Source of the DNA: Thioploca ingrica
GTDB taxonomy: Bacteria > Pseudomonadota > Gammaproteobacteria > Beggiatoales > Beggiatoaceae
DNA: 64,000 bases
Direction: 5' to 3'
Assembly: GCA_000828835.1 (NCBI GenBank)
Contig: AP014633.1
Coordinates: 4,340,001-4,404,000 of the forward strand
Shown: positions 36,873-47,814 of the stretch, one piece after another
How positions within the stretch are numbered: the first letter of the stretch is position 1
How the letters are laid out: each line of letters starts with the position of its first letter
The notes under the pieces: model-generated
Seen by the model: the letters and a program-made list of their open reading frames with translations, nothing else
What the model was told of the DNA's origin: nothing
Databases searched by the model: none
Made by a program: the position numbers and the translations under genes

Positions 36873-38804
36873 TTAATGCAAACTCGCTGGTCCACCTATT
36901 TTACCGTTCTTTTTCGGTTGCAGTTCCGACACGGCTTTATCACCATTAGTGACATTTTGGATAGGATCAGAATTATCGGGTTCTTCCCAATCTTTCGGTG
37001 GCTTAGGTGATTTATCATTCATAACGTCATCGATTTGCTCACTGTCAAGGGTTTCATATTTAATCAGCGCTTCTGCCATTAAATGGAGAATGTGGATATT
37101 CGTTTTAAGCAATTGTTCCGCTCGCTCATAGTTGCGATCAATAAAAGAACGGACTTCTTCATCAATAACATGAGCAGTTTCATCAGAAACCAGTTTGTGT
37201 TGGGTAACGGTATGACCTAAAAAAACTTCACCGTCATCTTCACCATAGGTTAGCGGTCCTAAACGTTCTGATAAACCCCATTTGGTGACCATATTGCGTG
37301 CAATATCAGTGGCACGTTGAATATCGTTGCTGGCACCGGTCGTAACGGCTTCGTGTCCGAACACCAGTTCTTCAGCGATACGCCCTCCGAACATACTCGA
37401 AATTTGGCTCTCTAGAAATTCTTTGCTATAACTCAGACGGTCGGTTTCCGGTAAAAACATCGTCACCCCTAGGGCGCGTCCGCGTGGAATGATACTGACT
37501 TTATAAACCGGATCATGTTTAGGGACCAAGCGTCCAACAATAGCATGTCCCGCTTCATGATAAGCCGTTAGCTTTTTCTCTTCCTCACTCATGACCATCG
37601 AGCGACGTTCGGTACCCATCATGATTTTATCTTTGGCTTTTTCAAATTCGACCATTTCAACTAATCGTTTATTGGCGCGAGCAGCAAATAAAGCCGCTTC
37701 ATTAACTAAATTAGCTAAATCAGCACCCGAAAATCCCGGGGTACCTCGAGCAATCAGGGTGGGTTTCACATCGTCTGCAATCGGTACTTTGCGCATATGT
37801 ACTTTAAGAATTTGTTCTCGACCGCGAATATCGGGTAACGGTACCACTACTTGGCGGTCAAACCGACCGGGACGAAGTAAAGCGGGATCGAGTACATCCG
37901 GACGGTTAGTGGCAGCAATGACAATCACCCCTTCATTACCTTCAAAACCATCCATTTCCACTAAGAGTTGGTTAAGCGTTTGTTCTCTTTCATCATGACC
38001 GCCGCCTAACCCAGCGCCACGGTGACGCCCAACGGCATCAATTTCATCAATGAAGATAATGCAAGGCGAGTGTTTCTTAGCTTGCTCAAACATATCGCGT
38101 ACCCGTGAAGCACCAACCCCGACAAACATTTCTACAAAATCGGATCCCGAAATCGTAAAGAAGGGAACTTTGGCTTCGCCGGCAATCGCTTTAGCTAATA
38201 AAGTTTTACCGGTTCCGGGAGAACCCACCATCAAAACGCCACGTGGAATCTTCCCGCCTAAATTTTGAAACTTGGCGGGATCACGTAGAAATTCAACCAA
38301 TTCGGTCACTTCTGCTTTGGCTTCATCGACACCGGCTACATCAGCAAAAGTCACTTTAATTTGGTCTTCTTCAATCATGCGGGCGCGGCTTTTACCAAAA
38401 GAGAGTGCACCCCGTCCACCTCCGCCCTGCATTTGCCGCATAAAGAAAATTAACACGCCAAATAACAACAACATCGGAAACCAAGAAATAAAAATTTGCA
38501 TCAGTAACGATTGTTGTTCCGGGGGTCGAGAAACGATAACCACATGATTATCTAATAAATCTTTCATTAAACCCGGATCATCGGGGTTATGCGTAACAAA
38601 AGGTTGACCATTTTTAGTTATGCCGCGAATAGTATGCCCTTCAATTTCGACTCTTTGTATATGTCCTTGTTGAACATCAGTAATAAATTGTGAATATTCT
38701 ACCGTCTGCGGAGACGGATTATGTGGACCAAAGTTATTAAAAACCATCATGAGGATTAGGGCTATAACTATCCATAATAACAGGTTTTTTGCCATATCAT
38801 TCAT
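36873..38804 (-). CDS. ftsH: ATP-dependent zinc metalloprotease FtsH
   Basis: 643-residue membrane-anchored AAA protease. Two N-terminal helices (about residues 7-22 and 105-126) enclose a periplasmic domain; Walker A is GSPGTGKT, Walker [10 protein letters not shown], the second region of homology is [17 protein letters not shown], and HEAGH binds zinc. It degrades unassembled membrane proteins and, in E. coli, LpxC and sigma32. Start is ATG at 38804, with an alternative ATG three codons on. It follows rlmE as in E. coli. Confidence 0.97.
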   Translation of the reverse strand: MNDMAKNLLLWIVIALILMMVFNNFGPHNPSPQTVEYSQFITDVQQGHIQRVEIEGHTIRGITKNGQPFVTHNPDDPGLMKDLLDNHVVIVSRPPEQQSLLMQIFISWFPMLLLFGVLIFFMRQMQGGGGRGALSFGKSRARMIEEDQIKVTFADVAGVDEAKAEVTELVEFLRDPAKFQNLGGKIPRGVLMVGSPGTGKTLLAKAIAGEAKVPFFTISGSDFVEMFVGVGASRVRDMFEQAKKHSPCIIFIDEIDAVGRHRGAGLGGGHDEREQTLNQLLVEMDGFEGNEGVIVIAATNRPDVLDPALLRPGRFDRQVVVPLPDIRGREQILKVHMRKVPIADDVKPTLIARGTPGFSGADLANLVNEAALFAARANKRLVEMVEFEKAKDKIMMGTERRSMVMSEEEKKLTAYHEAGHAIVGRLVPKHDPVYKVSIIPRGRALGVTMFLPETDRLSYSKEFLESQISSMFGGRIAEELVFGHEAVTTGASNDIQRATDIARNMVTKWGLSERLGPLTYGEDDGEVFLGHTVTQHKLVSDETAHVIDEEVRSFIDRNYERAEQLLKTNIHILHLMAEALIKYETLDSEQIDDVMNDKSPKPPKDWEEPDNSDPIQNVTNGDKAVSELQPKKNGKIGGPASLH

Positions 38805-38971
38805 TCAGGTGTGCCTCTTAGTAATTTAAATATCTATTGTAGAATAGCTGAAGTATAAAAAAGTAGAAACCAAGAAATTAATTTAATTGATTAAAAGATT
38901 TATTGTGGAATTCTGTTGTTAATAGCTCGGTCATGACTCAGTTAATTAGATTAGCTCTAACCCATTTTAGC

Positions 38972-39628
38972 TTAATAGCTTAATTCCTTCACTCTATTTT
39001 GGGGTTGATAACCACTGGCCAAAACGTAGATTTCTGCTGACCGAGCACGTGAGGCATCTGGTTTACGAATAACGACTTTGCGGAAATGAGATTTTAACAC
39101 TTTGAGGTAAGCATCAAAGCCTTCACCTTGGAAAATTTTACTGAGGAAATGTCCTTGCTCTACCAGTACTTCTAAAGCCAAGTCTCTAGCCAGTTCGGCT
39201 AATAACATAGCACGTGGTTGATCAATCGCTTTGATACCACTGATATTGGGTGCCATATCCGACATTACAAGATCAACGGTTTGTTCGCCTAAGTAAGAAC
39301 GTAACTCATCTATTATCTTAGATTCTTGAAAATCACCTTGAATGAAGGTAAGCCCTGGCAAAGGTTCCATTGGTAAAATATCTATCGCGATGAGTTTGAC
39401 CTGATGGTGTAGACGTTGTTGAACCCATTGAGACCATCCCCCTGGCGCTGCACCTAAATCAATCACCATCATGCCGGGATGAAATAAGTGGTCACGCGCA
39501 TCAATTTGAGCTAATTTATAAACGGCTCGGGAACGATAACCCGCATGTTTAGCTTGTTTAACATATTTGTCCGTATGGTATTCTTGTAACCACCGTTGAC
39601 TGCTGTTAGTGTGGTGATTTTTACTCAT
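38972..39628 (-). CDS. rlmE: 23S rRNA (uridine 2552-2'-O)-methyltransferase
   Basis: 218 residues from the ATG at 39628; the frame is open to 39667. [18 protein letters not shown] and [13 protein letters not shown] are the RlmE/FtsJ N-terminus, [15 protein letters not shown] is the SAM site, and the K-D-K-E residues lie in the expected places ([10 protein letters not shown] for Asp). The ATG overlaps the upstream histidine kinase stop by 8 nt, so its translation is coupled to that gene, an unusual partner. ftsH follows after about 170 bp. Confidence 0.95.
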   Translation of the reverse strand: MSKNHHTNSSQRWLQEYHTDKYVKQAKHAGYRSRAVYKLAQIDARDHLFHPGMMVIDLGAAPGGWSQWVQQRLHHQVKLIAIDILPMEPLPGLTFIQGDFQESKIIDELRSYLGEQTVDLVMSDMAPNISGIKAIDQPRAMLLAELARDLALEVLVEQGHFLSKIFQGEGFDAYLKVLKSHFRKVVIRKPDASRARSAEIYVLASGYQPQNRVKELSY

Positions 39629-42251
39629 GATCCGTTTGGGTAGACTGCAGGTGAGGAATCGTTCCAATTAAGAGTTGTCGTAATTCGGTCATTAATTCGT
39701 CTCGATTATAAGCACCTTTTTGGAAAATAGTATTAACGCGGTTATTAAGCCACGTTCGATCTTCAACGCTCAGATCTTTAGCGGTCAATACGACGACTGG
39801 GGTTGAAGAGTAAACTGGGTGTTGTCGCAAGTGAATAATAAATTCAAAACCATCCATTTCTGGCATCATTAAATCTAACAAAATTAAATCGGGTTGATAT
39901 TTTTCTAACCGTTGCAGAGCCATTTTCCCATTTTCCGCTTCAATCACTTGCCAACCCACGCGGTGGAGTAACCGTACTAATAATTCGCGGGCCGCCGGAT
40001 CATCTTCAACCACCATGACCATATTGGGTGCATTGGCGGTTCGGTATTTACGAAGAATGTTGATTAATTGATGACGGCTAATTGGTTTGGTTAAATATTC
40101 TGAGGCACCCAGAGAATAACCCATCTCTTGATCTTCCATCATGGTTAACATAATGACCGGAATATGGGCTAAGTCGGGATCCGCTTTGAGTTGAGAAAGG
40201 ACTTCCCAACCATCCATTCCCGGCATCATCACATCCAAAGTAATTGCAGTTGGATGCAGTTTTTTGGCCAGTTTTAATCCTTCGATACCATTACTGGCGA
40301 CAACGACTTGGTAACCCATCTTACTTAAATAGGCTTCTAACATTTGATGCACCGTTTCATCATCGTCAATGACTAACAATACGCCTTCCTGTACAGGTAT
40401 TTCTGGTTTTCTGACCGAATTATCTTGTGTTATATTTTTAACGGGTTCAACGGCTAAATAAGCCGGTAAACGAACCGTAAAACGACTGCCTTTACCAAAC
40501 TGGCTTTCGACATGAATGGTACCACCCAACATTTCGGTGAAATGTTTGACGATGGCTAATCCTAAGCCACTGCCGCCATACTGTCGAGTGGTGCTAGCAT
40601 CCGCCTGAATGAAAACTTGAAATAAATCAGCTTGTTGCTCAGAAGTCATGCCAATCCCTTCATCGCTAACCCGAAAAATTATCCATTCATGTTTGGCTTC
40701 AGTTAAACGTTTCACTTCGAGCGTAATTGTTCCTTGTTCAGTAAATTTTGAAGCATTACTCAGTAAATTGAATAAGATTTGTCTCACTTTAGTTAAATCA
40801 GTATGTACTTCACCTAAATTATTTTCACCCAGTAATTGTAAATTATTGGCTCGATTTTCTAATAGCGGTTGGATGGTGTTGATTACGCTCTGAATCATGA
40901 AATTTAAATCGAAATCTTCGGCAAATAATTGCATTTTACCAACTTCAATTCGAGAAATATCGAGGATACCATCAATAACACCGAGTAAAAGTTTAGCAGC
41001 AGCATGGACACTTTTAATATCTTTAAGCAAATTAGGACGCTCGAGTTCTTTAATTTCCTCCTCTAACATCTCGCTATAACCCACAATCACATTCATGGGC
41101 GTCCGCAGTTCATGTCCCATATTGGCTAAAAATTGGCTCTTAGAGAGACTCGCTTGTTCGGCTTTTTGTTTGGCTTGTTGCAACTCGATAGCAGCCCACT
41201 TTTGTCTGGTGATATTTTCCACATGGGACCAAGCATAATAAGTTCCCTCTCTTTCGATGATGAGCGCAGACAATCTAACGGGGACATAATAGCCATCTTT
41301 ATGCCGATATTCTTTTTCATAAGGTCCATAGCGTTCACCGGGTTTCAAGGTTTGTAATTGGGCTTTCTCAGCGGCGATATCTTCCTCGACGACAATATCG
41401 TTCCAATAATTTAGTTTTAAGGTCTCTGCAACATGGCGACCAATAATTTGGGCATAAGCGGGATTCACGGTCACTAAAGTGCCATCCAAACGCCATAATC
41501 CAAGACCAATCAAAGCTGCTTTCAATAAATCTTGAGTCTCTTGTTTGTTTTCTTGCAGACTTTTATAAGCTTTTTGGAGATTAAGACGCAGTTGATTAAT
41601 AGCAATAACAATCTGTTCTAATTCATCCGCCGGCGATTTATTCTCCTCAGTCCGATCTAAAACGAGCCGCTGCTCTAATGGTTCAGACTCCAGATATTGA
41701 ACATAATTGGCAATTTTATGCACATGCCGAATAATCCAATAGTGAGAAATCCATAAAATAATCAGCGCAAAACCACCCATAAGAAGCGCGTTGGTCGCTA
41801 ATAGGATTAAACCTTGATTGAACAAGGGTTTATTAACATTGGCCCGCTCAGCCATGACCTGTAAGGTACCGACATAATTTTTGGCTTTTGATGAGAAAAT
41901 AGGAAAATCTTTAGTCAAAACAGCGTGGTTGGGGGGTTGTCCTTGGGCGGCTACAATTTGATTATGAAAAGTAATCGAGATATATTGCACCTCTGCCAAC
42001 TGCAAAATCCCTTCAAGCAGAGCATGAAGTTGTTTTTGGTTATTTTGCCATAAGTGATAAGAAATGACTTGTAAATAACTGTCACTGATTTGCTGGAGAC
42101 GCCTTTCAATCTTTTGGAGATCCTGTTTATAATCGAGGTACAATTGTAATGTAGTGATAAATAAAGTCACTACGATGCTAAATAATATGACATAAAGATT
42201 AAAGCGATCAGCAATCTTATGTTTAACAGAAAAAATTTTTGAGTTAATCAT
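39621..42251 (-). CDS. Hybrid sensor histidine kinase with PAS and two receiver domains
   Basis: 876 residues. Two membrane helices (about 20-40 and 150-172) flank a periplasmic sensor; then a HAMP-like linker, a PAS domain ([19 protein letters not shown]) with PAC, HisKA with [11 protein letters not shown] (His near 380), HATPase with [15 protein letters not shown] and [10 protein letters not shown]. Receiver 1 has [11 protein letters not shown] (Asp near 674) and receiver 2 has [12 protein letters not shown] (Asp near 790). No Hpt domain, so output needs another protein. The gene is fused by overlap to rlmE. Confidence 0.93.
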   Translation of the reverse strand: MINSKIFSVKHKIADRFNLYVILFSIVVTLFITTLQLYLDYKQDLQKIERRLQQISDSYLQVISYHLWQNNQKQLHALLEGILQLAEVQYISITFHNQIVAAQGQPPNHAVLTKDFPIFSSKAKNYVGTLQVMAERANVNKPLFNQGLILLATNALLMGGFALIILWISHYWIIRHVHKIANYVQYLESEPLEQRLVLDRTEENKSPADELEQIVIAINQLRLNLQKAYKSLQENKQETQDLLKAALIGLGLWRLDGTLVTVNPAYAQIIGRHVAETLKLNYWNDIVVEEDIAAEKAQLQTLKPGERYGPYEKEYRHKDGYYVPVRLSALIIEREGTYYAWSHVENITRQKWAAIELQQAKQKAEQASLSKSQFLANMGHELRTPMNVIVGYSEMLEEEIKELERPNLLKDIKSVHAAAKLLLGVIDGILDISRIEVGKMQLFAEDFDLNFMIQSVINTIQPLLENRANNLQLLGENNLGEVHTDLTKVRQILFNLLSNASKFTEQGTITLEVKRLTEAKHEWIIFRVSDEGIGMTSEQQADLFQVFIQADASTTRQYGGSGLGLAIVKHFTEMLGGTIHVESQFGKGSRFTVRLPAYLAVEPVKNITQDNSVRKPEIPVQEGVLLVIDDDETVHQMLEAYLSKMGYQVVVASNGIEGLKLAKKLHPTAITLDVMMPGMDGWEVLSQLKADPDLAHIPVIMLTMMEDQEMGYSLGASEYLTKPISRHQLINILRKYRTANAPNMVMVVEDDPAARELLVRLLHRVGWQVIEAENGKMALQRLEKYQPDLILLDLMMPEMDGFEFIIHLRQHPVYSSTPVVVLTAKDLSVEDRTWLNNRVNTIFQKGAYNRDELMTELRQLLIGTIPHLQSTQTDHE

Positions 42252-42617
42252 CTCTATACAACTATGCCCATCTTAAAGCGACAAAACATTCTTAACACCC
42301 AAATACGTTACCCCCACCCTAATCCGATTTTTGTCCTCATAGCTATTAATGGCATCTAATAACATTATAAAATATCTAAATGATTGTAATATGACAACCC
42401 TTTTAGAAAAATAAGTCAGAATAATATGGGGTATCCTCTCGAAGAAAATCCATTTAACCTCAATAGCCTTAGTTTTAATTAAAAATTCCTCTTTTTAAAG
42501 AAATTGATTACCAAACTAGCAAAATATAAATACAATTAATTTATTAGTGTGACTTTAAACATGATAACATATCGCCCTCGGACAAAAATAGACTAGCCAA
42601 CCATTCTTCATTATTTA
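42252..42617. other. 366-bp AT-rich region between divergent kinase and glnD genes
   Basis: No ORF, repeat or clear hairpin is seen. As both flanking genes point away from it, it must hold promoters for the histidine kinase and for glnD; I could not place them. Confidence 0.4.
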
Positions 42618-45326
42618 ATGGATGAAATCATGTACGTCGCTAACTACATTGATCAACAACTTTTTAATTCCCAACAATTTGAAAATGAGTTAACCGCGAA
42701 TGGTTCTAAGCTAAACATTTTTCGCAATGCGTTGCAACAAGGACAGCGTATTTTGAAAACCCGGTTTCAAGCAACTCATAATGCGACTGAATATGTTAAT
42801 CAACGTACTTGGCTAGTGGATCAAATGATCTTGCAAATCCAGCAGCAATTGTGCACTTGTCCGGATACCAAACAAGTCGCCATTGTGGCAGTCGGCGGTT
42901 ATGGACGTGGGGAACTTCACCCCGGTTCTGATATTGATCTCCTGTTTTTATTAAGTCAACCACCCAATTTGGCCACTCAAAACTGCATTGAACGCTTTAT
43001 AACCTTTTTATGGGATATTCGTTTGGAAGTGGGGCAAAGTGTTCGCACCTTAGCTGAATGTGAGCAACAAGTGGCTAATGATATCAGTGTGGCAACTAAT
43101 TTGATGGAAGCGCGTTTAATTACCGGCTCAGCAGACTTATTCACAGAAATGCAGTTCCGGTTATCTTCGGATAACATTTGGAGAAGTAAAGATTTTTTTG
43201 CCGCCAAATTAGCAGAACAGAAACAACGTCATCTAAAATATCATGATACGGCTTACAATTTAGAGCCCAATATTAAAGAAGGTCCTGGTGGCTTACGTGA
43301 TATTCAAACCATTGCTTGGGTAGCTAAGCGTCACTTTAATGCCAGCACTTTACATGATTTAGTCGAGCAGGGTTTTATCACTGAAAAAGAATATCACTCG
43401 CTGCTCAAAGCACAAGCTTTTCTATGGCAAATTCGCTGCTTTCTCCATCTGATTGCGAATCGACGTGAAGACCGCTTATTGTTTGATTATCAACGGACTC
43501 TCGCTACTGCTTTAGGTTATACCGATGATGAAGCTGGCTTAGGGGTCGAGAAATTAATGAAGCAATATTATCGTACTGCTAAAGAGATAAGCAGTCTTAA
43601 TGAAATGTTATTACAATTATTTCAAGAAGCGATTTTATATGCAGATAGTCCCACCACCCTTTATTTCTTAAATAAACGCTTTCAAGTTCGTAACGATTTT
43701 ATCGAAGTGACCCACGATAAGGTGTTTGCAAAATATCCCTTTGCCTTGTTAGAAATTTTTTTATTCATGCAACAGTATCCCGAAATTAAGGGGATACGCG
43801 CCACGACCATTCGGTTAATTTTGCACTATATCCATTTGATTGATAAAGCCTTTCACCGAGATTTGCGGGTACGTAGTCTGTTCTATGAAATTATTCATCA
43901 ACCACAGGGACTTACTCATGCGCTCCGCCGCATGAATAGTTATGGGATTCTATCGGCTTATATTCCGGCCTTTGGTCGAATTGTAGGGCAAATGCAATAT
44001 GATTTATACCATGTTTATACCGTGGATCAACATAGTATTTTTGTGGTACGTAACCTAAGACGGTTCAGTATCTCCCAATATGCTCATGAATTTCCTTTAT
44101 GTTCCAAAATTATTCAATCGCTTCCCAAACCAGAATTACTTTATCTCGCTGGATTATTTCATGACATTGGTAAAGGTCGGGGGGGTGATCATTCCGAATT
44201 AGGTGAAAAAGAAACCTTAAATTTTGCTCAAGCCCATGGCTTAAGCGATAATGATGCACGCTTAGTTGCTTGGTTGGTTCGTTATCATTTATTGATGTCT
44301 ATCACGGCACAGCGTCAGGATACTTCTGATCCCAAAATCATTAAAAGCTTTGCGCAACAAATTGAGGAACCGATACGCCTAGATTATTTATATCTATTAA
44401 CCGTAGCGGATATTCGGGCCACTAATCCTAATTTATGGAATAGTTGGAAAGACAAGTTACTGGCCGATTTATATCATAAAACCCGTGCCGCTTTGTTACC
44501 AGGAAATACCCTGACTTTAGATAAGCAGATTCATATCCAGGATATTAAAATCAAGGCATTACGATTACTCAATGATCTCGAGCAAGAACACCCGTTTTTA
44601 TCTTTATGGGAAGATTTAGGTGATGATTATTTTCTCACTTCTTCACCCGAAGAAATTGTTCGAGAAACTCAAACGATTTTAAACCATTTACCCTCAACGG
44701 TTCCTCTCATTTTAGAACGCCAAAATGTACCTGGTAGTATGGCTTTTATTACGCTTTATCCTCAAGATCGAAACGATCTCTTTGCTAAAACCACCCATTT
44801 TTTAGAACAACAAGGTTTAACGATTGTTGATGCTTATATTGTCCCTACCCAGCTTGGGTACATTATGAGTGGTTATACCGTGTTAGCGGACGAAGGGACT
44901 CACCTCGATTTGCAAGGCGATTCTCCAATGCTCTTACAAAGTCTCAAAGCGGAATTAACTTGTGAAGCTAATTCGGCTTTTTCTCCAATTCAACGCCATT
45001 TACCCAGACAATTGAAACATTTTCCGGTACCCACTCGGATCACTTTTACTCAGGATCAGATGAATGATCATACGGTATTGGAACTAATTACCACGGATCG
45101 TCCCGGTGTTTTATCACGAGTTGCCCAAGCTTTTATGAGTTGTGGTGTATTCATTAAAAAAGCTAAAATTGCCACTTTTGGTAGTCGAGTTGAAGATATC
45201 TTTTTCATTACTGACTATAAACATCATGCTTTATATTCAGCTGATCAGTTGGATTGTTTACGTGAAAAGCTTTCTCTATTATTGGATGAAGACATGCCTA
45301 AGCAAAGTACTATTTCGATAACTTAA
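42618..45326 (+). CDS. glnD: Bifunctional [protein-PII] uridylyltransferase/uridylyl-removing enzyme
   Basis: 902 residues; senses glutamine and modifies PII. The nucleotidyltransferase motif GGYGRGELHPGSDIDLL is near residue 93, GPGGLRDIQT follows, an HD domain (LFHDIGKGRGGDHSELG) near 512 removes UMP, and two ACT domains lie at about 700-780 and 815-890. Start is ATG 42618 or ATG 42630; neither has a strong Shine-Dalgarno. Convergent with lpxH. Confidence 0.96.
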   Translation: MDEIMYVANYIDQQLFNSQQFENELTANGSKLNIFRNALQQGQRILKTRFQATHNATEYVNQRTWLVDQMILQIQQQLCTCPDTKQVAIVAVGGYGRGELHPGSDIDLLFLLSQPPNLATQNCIERFITFLWDIRLEVGQSVRTLAECEQQVANDISVATNLMEARLITGSADLFTEMQFRLSSDNIWRSKDFFAAKLAEQKQRHLKYHDTAYNLEPNIKEGPGGLRDIQTIAWVAKRHFNASTLHDLVEQGFITEKEYHSLLKAQAFLWQIRCFLHLIANRREDRLLFDYQRTLATALGYTDDEAGLGVEKLMKQYYRTAKEISSLNEMLLQLFQEAILYADSPTTLYFLNKRFQVRNDFIEVTHDKVFAKYPFALLEIFLFMQQYPEIKGIRATTIRLILHYIHLIDKAFHRDLRVRSLFYEIIHQPQGLTHALRRMNSYGILSAYIPAFGRIVGQMQYDLYHVYTVDQHSIFVVRNLRRFSISQYAHEFPLCSKIIQSLPKPELLYLAGLFHDIGKGRGGDHSELGEKETLNFAQAHGLSDNDARLVAWLVRYHLLMSITAQRQDTSDPKIIKSFAQQIEEPIRLDYLYLLTVADIRATNPNLWNSWKDKLLADLYHKTRAALLPGNTLTLDKQIHIQDIKIKALRLLNDLEQEHPFLSLWEDLGDDYFLTSSPEEIVRETQTILNHLPSTVPLILERQNVPGSMAFITLYPQDRNDLFAKTTHFLEQQGLTIVDAYIVPTQLGYIMSGYTVLADEGTHLDLQGDSPMLLQSLKAELTCEANSAFSPIQRHLPRQLKHFPVPTRITFTQDQMNDHTVLELITTDRPGVLSRVAQAFMSCGVFIKKAKIATFGSRVEDIFFITDYKHHALYSADQLDCLREKLSLLLDEDMPKQSTISIT

Positions 45327-45355
45327 TTAGAAAATTGGCACAAGAGTTAATTCAA

Positions 45356-46087
45356 TTAACGATTGGTAAAGTCGACTAATTGGCAACCGCTGGGGGTACA
45401 ACTTAAGAGCATTGCCCCTTGTTGATGCCACTCTCCCACAACCCAACGACAAGCGGGCAGCCCTTTAACTTCCAAGGGATACTGACCGGCACGATGAGTA
45501 TGCCCATGAATGAGTTGATAAACACCTTGAGTTGCTAGAGCCGCAATAACAGCCTCGGTAGTGACATCCATTATGGCTTCAGCAGTTGTTTGCGTTTTCG
45601 TTTGACTGTAATTACGTACTTGTTTTGCCAATAACCGTCGTTGTTCTAGAGGTTGAGCTAAAAATTGCTGTTGCCAAATCGGATGACGTACTTGTTGCCG
45701 AAACTGCTGGTAATCAACATCCCGCGTACACAGCACATCTCCGTGCATTAGCAAAGTTGGCACACCATATAAATCGATCACACTCGGATCCGGAATGAGC
45801 TGACAACCGGTGCATTTAACAAAATCTTTCCCTAATAAAAAATCCCGATTGCCAGGCATAATTGAGACCACGACACCCGCCACTGTTAACTGATGTAATG
45901 CAATTAATATCGATTGATAACTCGGCTCATCATCATCATCTCCTAACCAAACTTCAAATAAATCACCTAAAATATAGAGTTTTTCTGCTGGTCGAGCACG
46001 GTCGGCTAAGAATTTTAGACACAGATCAGTTTTAGCTGGCCATCTGGAGTCAAGGTGCAAATCAGCAATAAACAGTGTTTCAGGCAT
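45356..46087 (-). CDS. lpxH: UDP-2,3-diacylglucosamine diphosphatase
   Basis: 243-residue calcineurin-like hydrolase making lipid X in lipid A synthesis. Metal ligands are visible: ADLHLD (Asp9, His11), GDLFEVWLGDD (Asp42), PGNRDFLLG, LMHGDVL and HGHTHRAGQ. The length fits LpxH, not LpxI. It shows a Gram-negative outer membrane. Divergence from neighbours: glnD is convergent, the cyclophilin gene lies upstream on the same strand. Confidence 0.95.
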   Translation of the reverse strand: MPETLFIADLHLDSRWPAKTDLCLKFLADRARPAEKLYILGDLFEVWLGDDDDEPSYQSILIALHQLTVAGVVVSIMPGNRDFLLGKDFVKCTGCQLIPDPSVIDLYGVPTLLMHGDVLCTRDVDYQQFRQQVRHPIWQQQFLAQPLEQRRLLAKQVRNYSQTKTQTTAEAIMDVTTEAVIAALATQGVYQLIHGHTHRAGQYPLEVKGLPACRWVVGEWHQQGAMLLSCTPSGCQLVDFTNR

Positions 46088-46190
46088 AACGTCATTCAGA
46101 AATACATTCTCTTAATTTCACTAATTATGCTAAGGGAATATTAAAATCGAAATCGATTTCACGTTCAATCTTTTCTTCCCTGAACAAATC

Positions 46191-47147
46191 TTAATAAGAA
46201 AGAGAATCTGGTTTATCTGGATTCGATGGTGCGTCCGGTGGTTGAGCCGACTTATTGGCCGGTAAATTTTTAGAGAATTTATTTTCAGGTTTAGAGGTCT
46301 TATTTTCAGGTGATGTTGCCCCATTTTCTTTCAGTTTCACTGCTGATTTGACTTTATCATTATGAATCTCGATCTTTTCTGCCTTTGGGGCAAGTTTAGG
46401 TTTATCATGATTAACTGGCTTTGCTATAGACTCTTTTTTATCATCGCTGGCTTGGTCTTTTTTATTCGTTGCTGAGGGTTTTAAAGATTTTTCTTTTAAA
46501 TCTTTTTTGCCCTCGCTGGCTTTATCCGCCGGTAGTGGTAGATTATTTTTATTAGTTGGCGCAGGTATTCCTTTTGGAGGTGCTTGCTCTATAGTCATTT
46601 TAGCGATTAAAATCGAAGTTTTAGGTACATTTTTTCTTAGCGGGCCAAAAGAACCGGTTTCAGTGGCTTGAATTTTATCCACCACATCCATGCCACCAAT
46701 CATTTGACCAAAAACAGTGTAACCTAATTCTTCTCTTAATTCCTGATAATCAAGAGAATAATTATTATTAATATTAATAAAAAATTGCGAAGTGGCTGAA
46801 TCTGGATCATCAAAATTCCGTGCCATAGCAACAGAGCCACGCAAATTTTTTAACCCATTCTTGCTCTCATTAGCAACGGGATCATGTGTTGGTTTCTTAG
46901 TATAGTCTGTTGTATACCCCCCCGCTTGAATGATGAAGTTTTTAATAACACGGTGGAATAGAGTTCCTTCATAGAAACCTTCTTTAGCATAACGAAGGAA
47001 ATTTTCTACGGTTTTTGGTGCCTTATCCGGATAGAGTTCCATGATAATAATGCCCATATTGGTTTGTATTTTAACAACCGGAACTAATACTTCGCTGTAC
47101 ACAGTAGTCGTTAATAGTAATAATAAACACGTCGTTAAGTATTTCAT
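46191..47147 (-). CDS. Periplasmic peptidyl-prolyl cis-trans isomerase (cyclophilin) with long Lys/Pro-rich tail
   Basis: 318 residues from the ATG at 47147; an earlier TTG in frame is not preferred. Residues 1-19 form a signal peptide. The cyclophilin core (about 25-190) has NFLRYAKEGFYEGTLFHRVI, FIIQAGG, SATSQFFININ and YTVFGQMIGGMDVVD; the loop between shows a bacterial PpiA type. The last 125 residues are low-complexity and rich in Lys, Pro, Ser and Asn, repeating KP/KS units, probably disordered. That tail is not part of the standard family and may bind cell wall or membrane. Confidence 0.9.
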   Translation of the reverse strand: MKYLTTCLLLLLTTTVYSEVLVPVVKIQTNMGIIIMELYPDKAPKTVENFLRYAKEGFYEGTLFHRVIKNFIIQAGGYTTDYTKKPTHDPVANESKNGLKNLRGSVAMARNFDDPDSATSQFFININNNYSLDYQELREELGYTVFGQMIGGMDVVDKIQATETGSFGPLRKNVPKTSILIAKMTIEQAPPKGIPAPTNKNNLPLPADKASEGKKDLKEKSLKPSATNKKDQASDDKKESIAKPVNHDKPKLAPKAEKIEIHNDKVKSAVKLKENGATSPENKTSKPENKFSKNLPANKSAQPPDAPSNPDKPDSLSY

Positions 47148-47814
47148 TGCGATTCTCAGATTCAACCCAAATTAAATGATTAGAGATAAATTACTTCGTA
47201 ACGAGACAAGAAATCACTTATTTATTAATTTGATGTGCAACTTTTATTATCAACCCATTGATTATAAAAAATATAACCATGTGCTGAAAATAGCCCACAG
47301 CATTTATTAATATTATCTTTATTGTGAATTCTAACAATTTTCCTTAACCTTTTTTTATTGCTATCTCGTGCGCACGCAACAAATCCTGTTATTAGGTTAA
47401 ACGAAGGGAAAGAATATTAGGATTAGGATGTAGATTTAAATTATACCTTCTTTAAAAATAAATAATCAAATTGTATGTAACAGTTGAGGTACTTTTTCAT
47501 TAGCAAGCCCCCGGTTACTCTACTTTACTGGCTAATCAGGTTAAGCAATCGATTGGCTTTCCAATCCCAAGGTGAGGGGGGACTACTGACTAGTATCGCA
47601 CTCCCGAAATGAATCGGATTATTTCAAACCGGACCGGTCTTGAAGACCGGTCAAATTTACCGGCGTGAATAATCGGATTTATTTGCAGCGCATGGTACTA
47701 GGTCTTTAAATGCTAAACCTCTCGATCACTTGCATTTCACCTAACACCGCGTCACCGTGAATTTTTCCTCGGGCAAAAACCGCCATTTCTTTGATAATTT
47801 AGGCAACTCCGGCG
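47148..47814. other. 667-bp intergenic region
   Basis: No gene is seen on either strand. It is AT-rich and includes a palindrome (47632-47652). The cyclophilin promoter is expected in the first part. Short stretches near 47690-47800 have protein-like codons but are interrupted by stops. Confidence 0.4.
47632..47652. repeat. Perfect palindrome
   Basis: GACCGGTCTT and AAGACCGGTC are exact complements around one base, GC-rich within an AT-rich spacer. It may be a REP-type element. Confidence 0.5.

Noticed and set aside
38938..38944. Single TCAGTTA copies (also 5005-5011, 62858-62864) as regulatory repeats
   Set aside because: About eight occurrences of a heptamer on both strands are expected by chance in 64 kb.
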